This document shows, in pieces, positions 46,801-60,100 of a stretch of DNA of 64,000 nucleotides. Made by a program: the position numbers and the translations under genes. Origin of the DNA: Didymodactylos carnosus (lineage: Eukaryota; Rotifera; Eurotatoria; Philodinida; Philodinidae); contig CAJNOQ010000164.1 of assembly GCA_905250885.1 (NCBI GenBank), positions 1 to 64,000 of the forward strand. Direction: 5' to 3'. Below the pieces are notes generated by a model. It was given only the letters and a program-made list of their open reading frames with translations. It was not told the origin of the DNA and did not search any database. The first letter of the stretch is position 1; every line of letters begins with the position of its first letter.

Positions 46801-49800
46801 GTTTTTCTCTCCTATTTTCAGTTCCGAACACACATGTAAGTTTTGTTTAGAATCTTTTTTATTTTTTGTTCAAAATTGAAATGTCTTCTAGTTTTTAGAA
46901 TTGACATTCTTCAATAAGTAGTATGTTTTATTCCTGTAAGGTCACTAATGATTTTTTCCCGGTTTTCCTCAAATATTATGGACAAAAAGATCGCTGTTCT
47001 AAGAACAACTGATTGTTGTTCTTTCCTTAAAGACGGAAAAGTGTCTATAAAAATAGAGATAGTTGCATTTTCTCGAATTCGTCTATATTATTCATTCTTT
47101 GTTGTGTTTTTGTTTTATTATTTTTTTCTTCTTTTGTTATTATCATGTACTGTTTTTTTTCTTAAAATGGATGATAATCTATGTACGATTAAGGTTGTAT
47201 AATTTTTCGAGCGTGTGAAGAAGCAGAAGAGATGCACTCTTTTCTTGCTATTTGTTGTCGTCTAGAACTGTATAGTAGTTATACAGTTTTTTTTTATATC
47301 TGGCACTTTTTTTATTTCTTCCTTTCTTGCTAATGCTGTTGTTGATTACGATATGGTCGTTAAAATTACATTGAAGAGACACAACATACCGCGCGTGTAT
47401 GTATATACAAGTTAGTAAAATATTCTTCTAGATAAGAGAAAAACGCTTTTTTCTTAACGCGCATTGAGCTCTTCCTTTCTATAGTGCCATACATATTCTC
47501 TTTCCTTTGCGACATCGCTTGAAAAAACATTTGTAGAAAGATTACAGATCTCGAAATATTACACGTATAAAAAAATATATAGTCGCGCAATTGTTAGTAT
47601 TAGCAGCATAGAATAGTGTGTGTGTCATCATCTTGATAAAAATGAGATTCGCGGTTTTGTATATTCTTTAAAAAATATCATATGTGATTTGTTTACGTAC
47701 ATAATTGTTAGGTTGACTAGATAGTGGAAGGACAGTGTACGATTTGAAACAGTATTTACTCAAAGGTATGTTTTTATGCGCAGATAATAATTTTTTTAAT
47801 AAGATGTGTTATATGACATCTTTTCGAGTATTTTTTGTGTGAATAGGTACGAATTTTTGATGTACACCTTGTACTGAACTATTTTGCACAGAATCCTTTG
47901 TAATTTTCTATTGTTATTATTTATTAGTTCTTTTTTCTCTTCAAATAATCATTTATACCGTATGTTTTCACTTTGGGAATACTTAATCACTATAAAGATA
48001 ACTGAGTATATCAGTAGCTCGTCTTCTTTCTTCTTTGTCACTTTAAAAACAACATTCAAATCGTTTATTTTTATAATAAAAACATTTCGTTTTATAGAGA
48101 ATAGTCGAAAAGACAGAAAGCATTTTTGCAAACGGAATTGTACTAAGATAATTTTAAGATAATGTTCTCATTCTTATGGCATTCTATGCTCGGATCCAGT
48201 ACAAAATTGAAAAAAGTAAATCGAAGTCACTTATATATTGAGGATGTTGAGTATAAAAAAGATTGTTATATATAACAGATGCGAATTAGATGGTGGTAGC
48301 CGATGATGACAGAGAAGGGGGAGTAAGTGACTGATTGGTGGTAATTATCTACCCTTTTGTTCTTTCAGTTTATGAATTTTTACATTGTTTTGTAAACCAA
48401 ACTTTTGAACAGTAGAATTGAGAAAAAAGATGATAAGAAGAAAACTTTACAAAATGTTTGTTCCTCCAAGTTTTTCGAAATTATTCAAAACTGATCATTA
48501 TAATATTTATATTTTTCAATTTTCTACTGTTCAGCTTTAAGTTTTTAGTAGCTAACTTTAGTAGAATGTGTATAGGATAGTCATATGAAACGCACAATTT
48601 GCACGAGATAATCGAAGCAGATTTGTAATGAATCCAATTCGCACACTGCTCAAAAATATTTCTTACGAATGGTGATGGTTAGCTGGCAAAATTATTATTT
48701 AATATAGATAACAAACAACTTACAAACAAACTTCTCATAGAAAATTTATCGTTAACATCGCTTGATTATCGATTAATCATTTAATGATTTATTGATTTTT
48801 TCATATTACATTGTTTTAATTACAATACGACAACAGTTCAAGAAATTATTGATATTTGCCGTTTATACACGTCTCGTGGTCGTTTTCAATTTAGAATTTC
48901 TTCATAATAACCTTGGGTAAGTTTTTAATGTCTCGGTGCCTGGGAGCACCCATCTGACAGCATAATTATTGCATTGTGGCTTGTAATACAGTTTCTTCGG
49001 TTAGTTCATATGATTTTCTGAATCGAACAAGTATGTGGTTAGTTAGCGTCTATGGCGAGTTCAAATGAGTGACCGAGAGACTCTATGTCAGGCTAGTCTC
49101 CTGAACCAGATTGCAGTTAGTGATTAGTAGTAACCATGTCAAAAGCTTATCAGCTACAAACAAAGTGTCGGGTTACTAGAACTGACACTTGTTAATATCC
49201 TACACTGACAACAGTAGCCACAAAGATGAGTATTCTTCCTTCTTTTTCCTAGAAGTTTTATCTTAACAAAAGTACTGTGAGAAATAACAACAATTTACTA
49301 AATTTTGACACTATGCATTTAATGGAATGACAAATAGTAGATTTCGGTGTTCACGTTAAGCTTTAGCTCTTAGGTAAACACAGAAAATTCTAGTATTTTT
49401 CTTTAAAGTATTATTCATTGATTTAATGTAGAAGTTTTTAAGATAGATAATGTGGATTGTCAATTTATTCTCTTTGGTTGAAATCGCTGACAAAGATTAT
49501 CTGATATCGATGGTAAAATCTGATTAGATTCTCTCATTGATTAGAGTTCTGTCTAGTATAATGAGAAATTTAGTTAACCTCAAAGGTCAAAAACATTAAA
49601 CTCTTGATGTAGACAGTTTCATACATACTATTATTGTGAATAATTGACTGCTACATTTTTTGACTACGGATAAACAACAGACGAACGTTTCAATTTACTA
49701 TTCAAAAATTTACTTTTACTCTGTTACTGTTAACGAGCTACAATCACTATCTTGTTAAGTATATTTTCATCATTGTTATCATCAGTTAATTCTAATTATC

Positions 49801-51182
49801 ATGAGATTTGAATGTTGTAATATTTTTCAAATCTCTTCTCTTTATTAAAGAGCTCATTATTAGTTAGCTAATTTGTTTTTTTCCTACCAAGGTTTTTCTC
49901 TTCTACTATTATTATTTTTCTGTCTTTATTTGGACTCCTGTGTGATATTTTTTTCTTATGTTGTTATCTTGTCAATTGTCTTTTATATTTGCTCTCTCAT
50001 TCATTTGTGGTATAGATATGTCTCTCTGTTTGTTATTTTGTACATGAAGTAAATAGATAGTTACATGCACAATTATCCAAAAGCGATAGGATATTTGTAC
50101 ATTTTCAAAGAAAAAGAAAAGCGAAACAAAAAAAGAAAAAAAAACTACAACAGATACCAATGGCATAGAAAATTTTTCTTGTTGTCGTTGCAAATATCTT
50201 TATATATATTTGCGTTAACAACACAACCACAAAAAAAAGAAACTCAGTTATTTTTCTATAGCATGGGGAGACTTTTTAGGGTACTTTATACATCTACATC
50301 TATATATATCTAATTCTTTATCATATTATTCTTCGATACTCTGAAAATGGATGGATAATGTTCTAACAAACTGACTATATCAAAAAAAAATTGTTTATTC
50401 TCTTTTCTGCTCGCACACACACACACACATACCCAAACATGTATACCGACAGAGTTCGAGAGAAAGAGAGATTGTACATGTAACATACAGTTTCCTTTTT
50501 TTTCCGAAAAAAAAATAGAAATTTCACTAATATCACCATTTCTATGTGGGTACAACATCAACCAAAATATATGTGTTTATACGTGAAATAAGAAGGCGTT
50601 GTTATTTATCTCCGGAAATTTATTGTTATAAATCGTTAGTCTTTTGTTGTTCCCTGGTGTTTACTTAAGGACAACAACCCTCCCCCCATCTCTATATGAG
50701 CAACAAAAAAAAGCAATATGACGTTCTCAATCAAAGAAAAGAAAAAAAAATTCATATTTGACACTTCTGACCAGTAGCATTATTTTATTTATTATTTTTC
50801 TTTTAAGATCATCTGACCGCAACACTTTTTAATCAGTACATATTAGATTATTTTCTTTCACAAATCATCATTACCTTCTGTCTGTCAACTAGTTATAGCG
50901 TTCGTTTTTACACTGGTCTATTCTTGATTATAGAAAAATACTTTCAAACTATGGCTCATTGAGAAGAAAATGCTATTGATCTAATTGAAAGAGCAATAGA
51001 ATGATGTTTCCTTCTACTTAGTTTAAGCTTTAATCCTGAACTAGAACGAAATCGAGAATAAAATGTCTGTTATATCATTCTGAAACTTAAACTGTCAAAA
51101 CACAAAAATCAATTGTTGCACGAAGCGAAGCTAAGATTGAACAAATAAACTTCTACTTATTTAACAAAATTAATATTTTGTA
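43841..51182. other. Seven-kilobase gene-poor stretch before twitchin
   Basis: AT-rich with runs of T and A, a (CA)n tract near 50411-50429, and only short chance frames on both strands. No exon chain was found. The part nearest 51182 should hold the twitchin promoter and non-coding first exon(s), since a splice acceptor (TTTTGTAG) ends just before the start codon. Confidence 0.45.
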
Positions 51183-51196
51183 GATAGGCAATTAGG

Positions 51197-54100
51197 ATGG
51201 CTGTTGGCGATGATGTCGCTCCTCGTTTTTCTACACCGCCAGCTATTCGTCAATTACCAGACGACAGTAATATATTATTTCTTGAATGTCAAGTGCAAGC
51301 TTCACCCAAACCCGATATAACATGGTTTAAAAATGATCAAAAATTATCCGCAGCAGAAAAGTATAAACAAGCAATAAAAACATCAACAACACCAAATACA
51401 TACGATATATCATTGGAAATAAATCAATTGGGACAAGAAGATGCGGGCACATATCGTATTCTTGCAAAAAATAAGACAGGAGAAGTATCAGCAAATGTTA
51501 ATCTTAATTTTGCAGGTATAAAGTTCAAAAGTACATAAAAAACGTATTTATTTATCAATATTTACACTTTTTTTTTGTTATTTAGGTGAAGATGATGCAG
51601 CAGCAGCTCCAGCTCAAGAGTAAGTTTTACATTTTTCACGTCCGTTGTGAATGAAAATATGACAGCTAAATATCTAATGTATATTTGTTTGTTTTTTGTT
51701 CATTTAGTTCAGCCGAAGGTACATCACCGACATTTATTCAAAAACCCATTATTAAACAAGAAAATGATGGCAAACGATTGATATTTGAATGTAAAATAGC
51801 AGCTGATCCAAAACCCGATTTATTTTGGTCGCGTGATGATGTTCCAATACAAGATTCGGGTACGTGATAAATTTAAAATTTTTTACATAGATCAAAAAAA
51901 TTATAAATGAAGTGGTTAGAGTTTACTATTGATCGATGAACATAGCTAATTTCTTTGATTGAGAAATATCTTAACTTTAAATTTTCTTCTTAGAGTAGTC
52001 ATTAAAATGCGAGAGATTTTCAACAGTTTTGTTAAGGTCATGGTTAACATTGAGTGACATAATGTGTGTTATTTGAGAAGATAAAATATCATTTTATACC
52101 ATTATTAATTTAATTTTCTTCTTTTCTAGGACGTTATTTAATTTATTGTGATCCACTTCCGAATAATGCTTATGTTGCATGTTTGGAAATAGATGATGTT
52201 AATGCTACAGATGCTGGAAAATATAAAGTAACAGCCAAGAATAAATTAGGTGAAAGTAATGCTCATATTACTTTAAATTTGGACAGTAAGTAAATACGAT
52301 AGTTATTATATATGAAAAATTTAATTAATCTTTATTTGTTTAGATCAAGAACAAGGTAGTGGTGGTCGTCCATCATTCACTGTTGCACCACAAATTCGTA
52401 TGTTTGAAGAATCTGTTCTATTCGAATGTCGTTGTACAGGTAAATTGATAATTATATTTTTGGATCATTTTGGACATTTTGGAACATTTGAACATCTACG
52501 TATTTTACAATTTTTTTTTTTTGTTTTTTTAGCTGATCCGGTACCAACTTTTACATGGAATCTCGGTGGAAAACCAATTGTAATTGGAACAAAATATAAA
52601 CAAGGGTAAACTACTAATTAATTATGTCATTGATATTCTTCTAGCATATGAATTATTTTAGAATTTTGTCAGAAGGAAATAATCATACAATATTTCTTGA
52701 AGTATTAAATCTTTCTAAAAAAGATTCTGGTGAATATCGTGTTACAGCTAAAAATGCCAAAGGTGATGGTTCAGCTAACATACAGTTAAATATTGAAGGA
52801 GTTGATTTCAAGTAGGCTATTTTACTCATTTTATCGAAGATAAATTATATGAATTATTACTATTATTATTTATTTACAGATTGCCAGAAGGTATTGCACC
52901 AACATTTACGGCTAAACCAACAATAAAACAAGATGCTAAATCAGCTACTGTTCAAATTGATATTGAAGCTGATCCAACTCCATCCATTCATTGGACAAAA
53001 GATAATAAAGAACTATTAAATGTTGATAAAATCATAACACGAATTGTTGGAAAAGGATCAAATCGTTATAGTATATTTCTTGATATTAAGGTATGTTTTT
53101 TTATAAAATAAAATAAATATATATATTAATCTGATTATCAATTTATATCTGTTTTCTAGAATTTGACAACATCCGATAGTGGTATCTATAAATGTACATT
53201 AGCAAATGAACTCGGTACAGCGGTTGCCAATGTTGTATTAAAAGTAGTTGGTAAGTATTATTTACAATTACAAACAATATTTGATTAAAAAACAAACTAT
53301 ATTTAATTATAAAGGTGATAAAATTAATCTTGAACAAACTGATAAACTTGCACCATCATTTGAAAAACCAAAAATTACAAAAGTTGTAACTAAAAAATCG
53401 ATTACAATTGAATGTCGATGTAAAGGAAAACAAGAACCAAAAATAACGTGGAAAAAAGATAAAGTCGATATTAAAGAAACACCAAATAAATATAAAATGA
53501 CAAAAACAAAAGAATCAGAAGACACATATTTATATGTACTAGAAGTATTGGTATGTGTTTAGTTTACAATAACAAAGAAACTGATGTTAAACGATGTTTT
53601 CAATTCATATAGAATCCAGAGACAAAGGACTCGGGATTGTATAAAATAATGGCTAAAAACGATGCAGGTGAATCACAATCACTTATTAATTTGACTGTGG
53701 ATGCTGGTGCACAGTAAGTAAAAATCTAGTGTTTTTTTTTAAATTTTATCTTTACTATCATGACATTTTTCAAGTGAGATAAAAACGTTTCTTCTCCACA
53801 TTGAACTTAAAAATATTCTTATAGAAATTAATTCTGTTGAGTCATTATTAAATTCGCTTTGGATGCTGTTTTTCTACGTTTTCGCGTTGTAACTCTGTAT
53901 TAAAATCTTTCTCTATATCTAAAATGTGGTAAATTGTCATCATACATCTAAATGTATGACAACTTGTCATACATCTAAATGTTCGCGTGACATGTGATTA
54001 ACAGAAAGAATGTGCTCGTCCTGTTCCTAATCAATAAAAAAAACCATTGAAGGATTAATTTTTAATTTAAACAAAGATCACATAGGATTTTATTTTCGAG

Positions 54101-57100
54101 TTTATCAGACCACTAAGATATTTAATATTGGGGTTAGTGGGTTTTAATATTAGCAATGATGGATCTAGAAACATATTTTGGTGATGGAAGATATGTACAA
54201 AAGAGTAACTATAGCGTACCTCGTGTTTATTTTATTTTTTGAGCTAGGAAGAAGTAGTAAAAAATCAAAAATTTCGATACGTGCGGTCGCGCGCATCGCC
54301 ATCCCCTTAAATCCGCTACTTTTTAATAGTATAGTATACTGAACACAGAAACAAAAGCCCATTTGATCCATGATTAAATTATAAACTTTCATCCAATGAC
54401 TTTTTTTTATTGAGAAAGAACGAAAAAGAACTCGAAAGATGCACTTTTTTTCTATTTGATCACATATTATCACCGTTATTTCAATGACTTGTTTTTTCCT
54501 TAAAACATTAAAATTAAATATTCGGATGCAATTGGTATTGGTTGATTCCTTCATCCAATCGACGCGATAAATTTTATTTGCTGATCATTTGCAATTTACA
54601 CATTAATCGTTGTTCCCTATTTTTAGACCGGAAGCTGCCAAAGAAGCTGGTCCTCAACTTAAAAAGCCAAGAATAAAGCGTGACAAAGCAAATAAAAAAG
54701 TGACGGTGGAAATCGATTGTGTCTCATCAACTGAACCAAAAACCGAATGGTTTAAAAACAATGCACCGCTCAAAGAAAGTGTATGTTTTTGAGTTAGAGT
54801 GTGCAAACTTATACTTTTTTCTTTCAAAAACTATGTTTTTCAGTCTCGAATTAGTCAAGCTGTTCAAAAAGGCAAACCAGATCATACACTTGTGCTCACC
54901 ATTGATCAACCAACAGCAACCGATGCCGGAAATTATAGTGTTGGAGCGAAAAATAACGCCGGCGAAAGTGTTACCGATTTTGTTTTAACACCAGGTGACT
55001 TTATTAAAAAGGATATGTTGATTTTTACAAATAATAGCTATTATTTTTTATTTTATTACAGACGATTGTAATTTTGGCGACGATGAGGAACAGGAAAAAA
55101 AACCAGCTGCTACACCTAAACAACCGACAGAAGCAAAGACTGCCACCAAACCGGCTGCAGATACCAAACCGACTGCAGATACCAAACCGGCTGCAGATAC
55201 CAAACCGGCTGCAGATACCAAACCGGCTGCAGATACTAAACCAGCTGCAGATACCAAATCAGCTGCAGATACCAAAACCAAGATGGCAGCACCTACATTT
55301 CCAGATAAACCAAAAGATATTGTAGGTTTATTGGATAGTTTCTAGAAAGTAAGTTAAAAATGTTTTTTTCAATTTCATAGATTGCGAATGATGGTGAAAA
55401 AGTTCAAATACAATGCAAAGTTACAGGAACACCAACTCCTGAAATCACATGGTTTTTTAACAAAAAAGAAGTGAAACCTTCTGCTGTATGTTACCGTAAT
55501 GCTTTGGAAGATAGTGAATTTTTTCAAAAAGAAAGACTATTTTTATGACAGGAGTTTGTTCAAGAATATGATGGACAAATAGCAAAATTAACTCTTCCAG
55601 ATGGTTACGTTGAAGATAGCGGAGACTGGATGTGTGAAGCATGGAATGAAGCCGGAGAAGCAACACAAAATGTTAAAGTGACAGTTAAAGGTACGATGTT
55701 TTTTATATCGTTGATGAAATCAACTTAGTAACATTAGCGGTTTTACATTTTAGAAAAAAAAGGAAGAACAAAACGAGTAAGAAAACCACCACCAAAATCC
55801 ACGAAAAAAGATGAAGAACCAAGTAAAAAAGATCAAAGAAAACAAGCATTAGAACAACAAAAAACACAAGAAGCCACTCAACCCTCAAAACACGATGATG
55901 CAGGTGAAATAACAAAGTGATTCTCTTCTCTATGCCCAGCCTAATATAATTTTGTACATTACCAAACAGTAGCATGAACCAAAAAAATATTTTATGCTAC
56001 AAAGAGTAGCGTCCAGTTTCAATCCACCATAATATTTTTTTGATTTACATGGCTACTCTATTACGATAAAACTTTCTGAACCTGACCATAAACTAGAGTT
56101 GAGTGAGACTGTCATGAATTTTTAAAAAATAGGCTTATGCTGAAGAACGTTCATAATCCAACAAAAAAAGGCTTGTTTTTGTTTTCAAAACGTTTCTAAA
56201 AGAATATTTCTTTATCGAAACATCTAAATTAACTGTAAATAAAAGCAAATAGTCTAAAAAATTCACCAAAACATGTTCAGTCCTGCTCATCTCTACAATA
56301 GATGATAGATAATCCTGAAATATCACATAAAAGTGCTTGCAACACTGTTTTACCAATATAAATTCAGAATAATTTTAATTATTATTTGTTGTATGTTTTT
56401 TAAATTCGAACCATTATGCTTATAGTTTGTGTGAGTAGGCGTGTATTTCCTCTAGTTTCTTCACCTACAATTTCAATACCCAATAATGATAATTATGATG
56501 ACGATTATAATGAAATATCATCGGTTCCAGTTATTCAAAGTATGAACAAAAAAACAAAACTTTACCTTTATTTTATTTTGCATGTTTTAAAAATTATTTG
56601 AAAATGATTTATTCAACATTAATGTTTATCTTCTTTTCGTACAGCGGATGAGCCATTATATGAGGAGGAAGGGCCCAAACGAGCAAAACCGACGATAGCT
56701 ACTGCTGATAAATCGAAACGTTTATCACAAACAAAATTAGAAGCTATTTCAGAAATGTCAAGTAAGTTGAGAAAAGTTGAGAGTAGTATGCATGCAATGC
56801 TTGCATATATACTCATACATCTATATGACTTATATAATCAACACATTATGCATGTTTTTGCTTATGCTTTTACACTATGTTAATGTAGGTTCAAAACCTC
56901 GTGAAAAGAAAATAAGAGAAGCATTGGAACAACATACGGATATTCTTGCACCAATTTTTATCGAAAAACCACAAAACTTAAGTTTTAAAGAAGGTAATTG
57001 AGTAGATAGTTAGTTGAATAGTTTAGAATAGATTTTATAATAAAATATAGAATTTTTTTTCATCATTATCTGTCAATGTAGATTTTGTACTCTTTAATAG

Positions 57101-60100
57101 ATAACTAAAGTATCTCTTACGTCTAATCGACAGAAAATTGAATAAAATCAATACTGACAAATAATTTTTTGAATTTTTTTGACTTCGTTAAGTCAAAATT
57201 TCGTATATACAATTTGTAGGTGAACGAGATTTTGTTGAGGCTGTTATTGATGGTAATCCGTTTCCTAAAGTATCGTGGTTAAAAGGTTCTCGAGAAATAG
57301 CTGCAGGAGCGAAATATCACATGGAAATTGATCGAACAACTGGTACATGTACATTAACACTAACAAAATGTCGTCAAGAAGATGAAGCTCAATATGGAAT
57401 ATTAATTCATAATGAGCATGGTGAAGAGCAAGTGAACTTCAAATTATTTGTTAAACGTAAGCAAATTTTCATAGAACAGATTATTATTTTTATAAACAAA
57501 ATATAATGTCCGTTATTTATTAGTTTATTCACTTGTTTCATGTAATTAATCGAAACATTGCCAAGAGAAATGTCTAAAACAATGAGAAAAAGTGTCTTTG
57601 AATCTTGAGGACGGAAAGGTTGCTTTGCTCATACGTTAAACTATCTATTTAAATGCCTGTTTTATTTTTTTGCATGTAATTATATTTAATAATTATTTCT
57701 AGTTAAAGATGCGGCATTAGATTTTCGTGATGTATTAAAACATCGTGAATTTGCTAAACAAAAATTGGACGAAGAAGATATGGATTGGCCAGATTTGAAA
57801 CACGGTTGTTCAAACTATTTTCTATTTATCTTTAAAATAGATAGAATAAATTAGTTTCTAATTAGTTAGGAAAAATAGTCTAGAAAATAATTGTCATTAT
57901 TTTTGCATGTAGCACGATTAGTTTGATAATAATTTCTTCTTTAATTTGCATGAACCATAGCATTATGCTACATTATCATTAAAATAATTTTGTTTATTAT
58001 TCTTTTATTTAGTTAATACTCCACAAATTCGTACCGATCAACCTGAAGAGGTGAGATGAATTGTTTTTAGAAATTGACATTTTAGATAGTAAAAGTGTTC
58101 AAAAATCTCTTTGAAACATAGTTAGAGAAAGAAAAACTCCTTTTGTTAGATAGTTTAACAAGTGATAAAAAAAAAGAATAATAGTCACAATTAGTAGAGC
58201 AGGGCGAGTTATGAAAGACCTGGGATAAAGATTCGAGTCATTTTCTTTTTTTAAACTTATCAATATTTTGTGAACTGAAACTATTTCTAACTGAAAAGAC
58301 TATTAAAATGTACAATTAACTTTTCAAGAAGAACCTGTTTATTGTATTTTACAACAAACAGCAATGAAATTTTTTCTTTCAGTTACGATTACAATCAATT
58401 CCAATAGAAGGACTATTTTCATGTTGAGATTTTACTTGCTAGATGTATTTTTACGACGATTGTTCTTTAAAAACAAAGTAGTCAAACTTTTAAAAAAAAG
58501 AAAAAGTTTTAGATTCAAGACAAAATAATTTGGACTCGAAATAGGAAAGATCCATCCATCTCTAACAATTAAGAACAAAAAATATCTTCAGATGCAGTTT
58601 TTCTTTCATTTTAAAATATTTAATTATTTACAACTGACATAGATAGTTCCAAGGTTTACCTTGTTTGAATTAAAATATCTAGATAGAATAAATTCTACAT
58701 TATTATTTTCTTTTTTATCCTCTGTGTGTGAGAGTGTATTTATTATTTTTTCCAATTTATACCAAATAAATAGACTGGTAATGATGAAAATACCCCATCA
58801 CGACGTTCTTCTATCATGGACGATCGTCGAACATCATTGCGTCATGTTGATCAAGAAAATTTATTGAAAGTACGTCGTGATTCAAAAACAAGACGACCAT
58901 CATTAGCTGATGTTATTCCTGATTGGCCAACACTTCATAAAACTGTTAAACCGACAAAGGTGAATCATTCACATATGTCTATCAAAATGCACATATAATA
59001 ATATTCGCTTAATTGCTTTGAACACTTGCTATCGTATATATATATTTATATATATATATATATGTGTGTATATATATATAATCAAATCACAAACAAAAAT
59101 TTTTGGGGGTAAATGCTTCAATAAATTTAAATGAATATTCTGCATGAATATCGAGATTTGAGATTTGAGCATGAATTATTATCCATTCATTTGTTAGATG
59201 CATGGTGTGCAGTGATATGTTTGATACCACGTACGTATACTATTTATTGATTTTTAATCAGTATATTAATATTGTTGTTGTTTTTTTTTAAATAAATTTT
59301 AGGAAAAAGAAACATTTATTGAACCACTTCAAGATATTAAATGTAAAGAAGAAGATGGTGAAAGAACATTTCAGTGTGTTTTTTCAAAATCGAGTGGAAA
59401 ACTAAGATGGTAGTATAATAAATATGTGTATTTCTCGTAATAATAATATTTTGCTTTTGCTATTTAGGATGAAAAATAAAGTAGAAATATTTCATGGTTT
59501 AAAATATCATTTTGATTCAAGTGGACCAAGACATAAATTAACAATTTATAAATTACATCCCGATGATAGTGGAAAATATTTTTGTCGAGTTAATGAAACA
59601 GAAACATCTGCTTGGCTAGAAGTCACACGTATGTAAAATTATATCTTTTTTTTAATATTTATTGTCTCTTTCTTATATTCTTTACTAATCGACAATTTTG
59701 TATCTAATTTTAGCTGCACGTCCATTGTATGATTTTTATAAAGAATTACCAGCTAAAATGGAAGTATTTCGAACAAAACCCACTGCTCTTGAATGTCATG
59801 TTAATGACGCATCAGCTCCTGTTAAATGGTACAAAGGGACAGTACCAATTGATGTATGTGTCAACACTCTTCCAACATATAAATCATATAGTAAACTTAA
59901 ATCTTTTGTCTTTTTTTATTTTTTATTATAGACAGATAAAGATAAACGATTTCGTATTTATCAAGATATGACACGTTGTATCTTTCGAATTAATAAAACA
60001 ACGAAAGCAGATGAAGGCGAATATACATGTCAAATAGATGATGAACGTGGTGTTAAAACCACAGGGTATTTATATGTTGAAGGTAAGAGACGTTAGTTCA

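Noticed and set aside
54165-54554. Minus-strand open frame of 129 codons in twitchin intron 11
   Set aside because: Low-complexity composition without a domain; it lies in an intron and is antisense to the gene.
55048-55281. Minus-strand frame with a regular Gly-Leu-Val-Ser-Ala repeat
   Set aside because: It is the antisense shadow of the TKPAAD minisatellite in twitchin exon 14.
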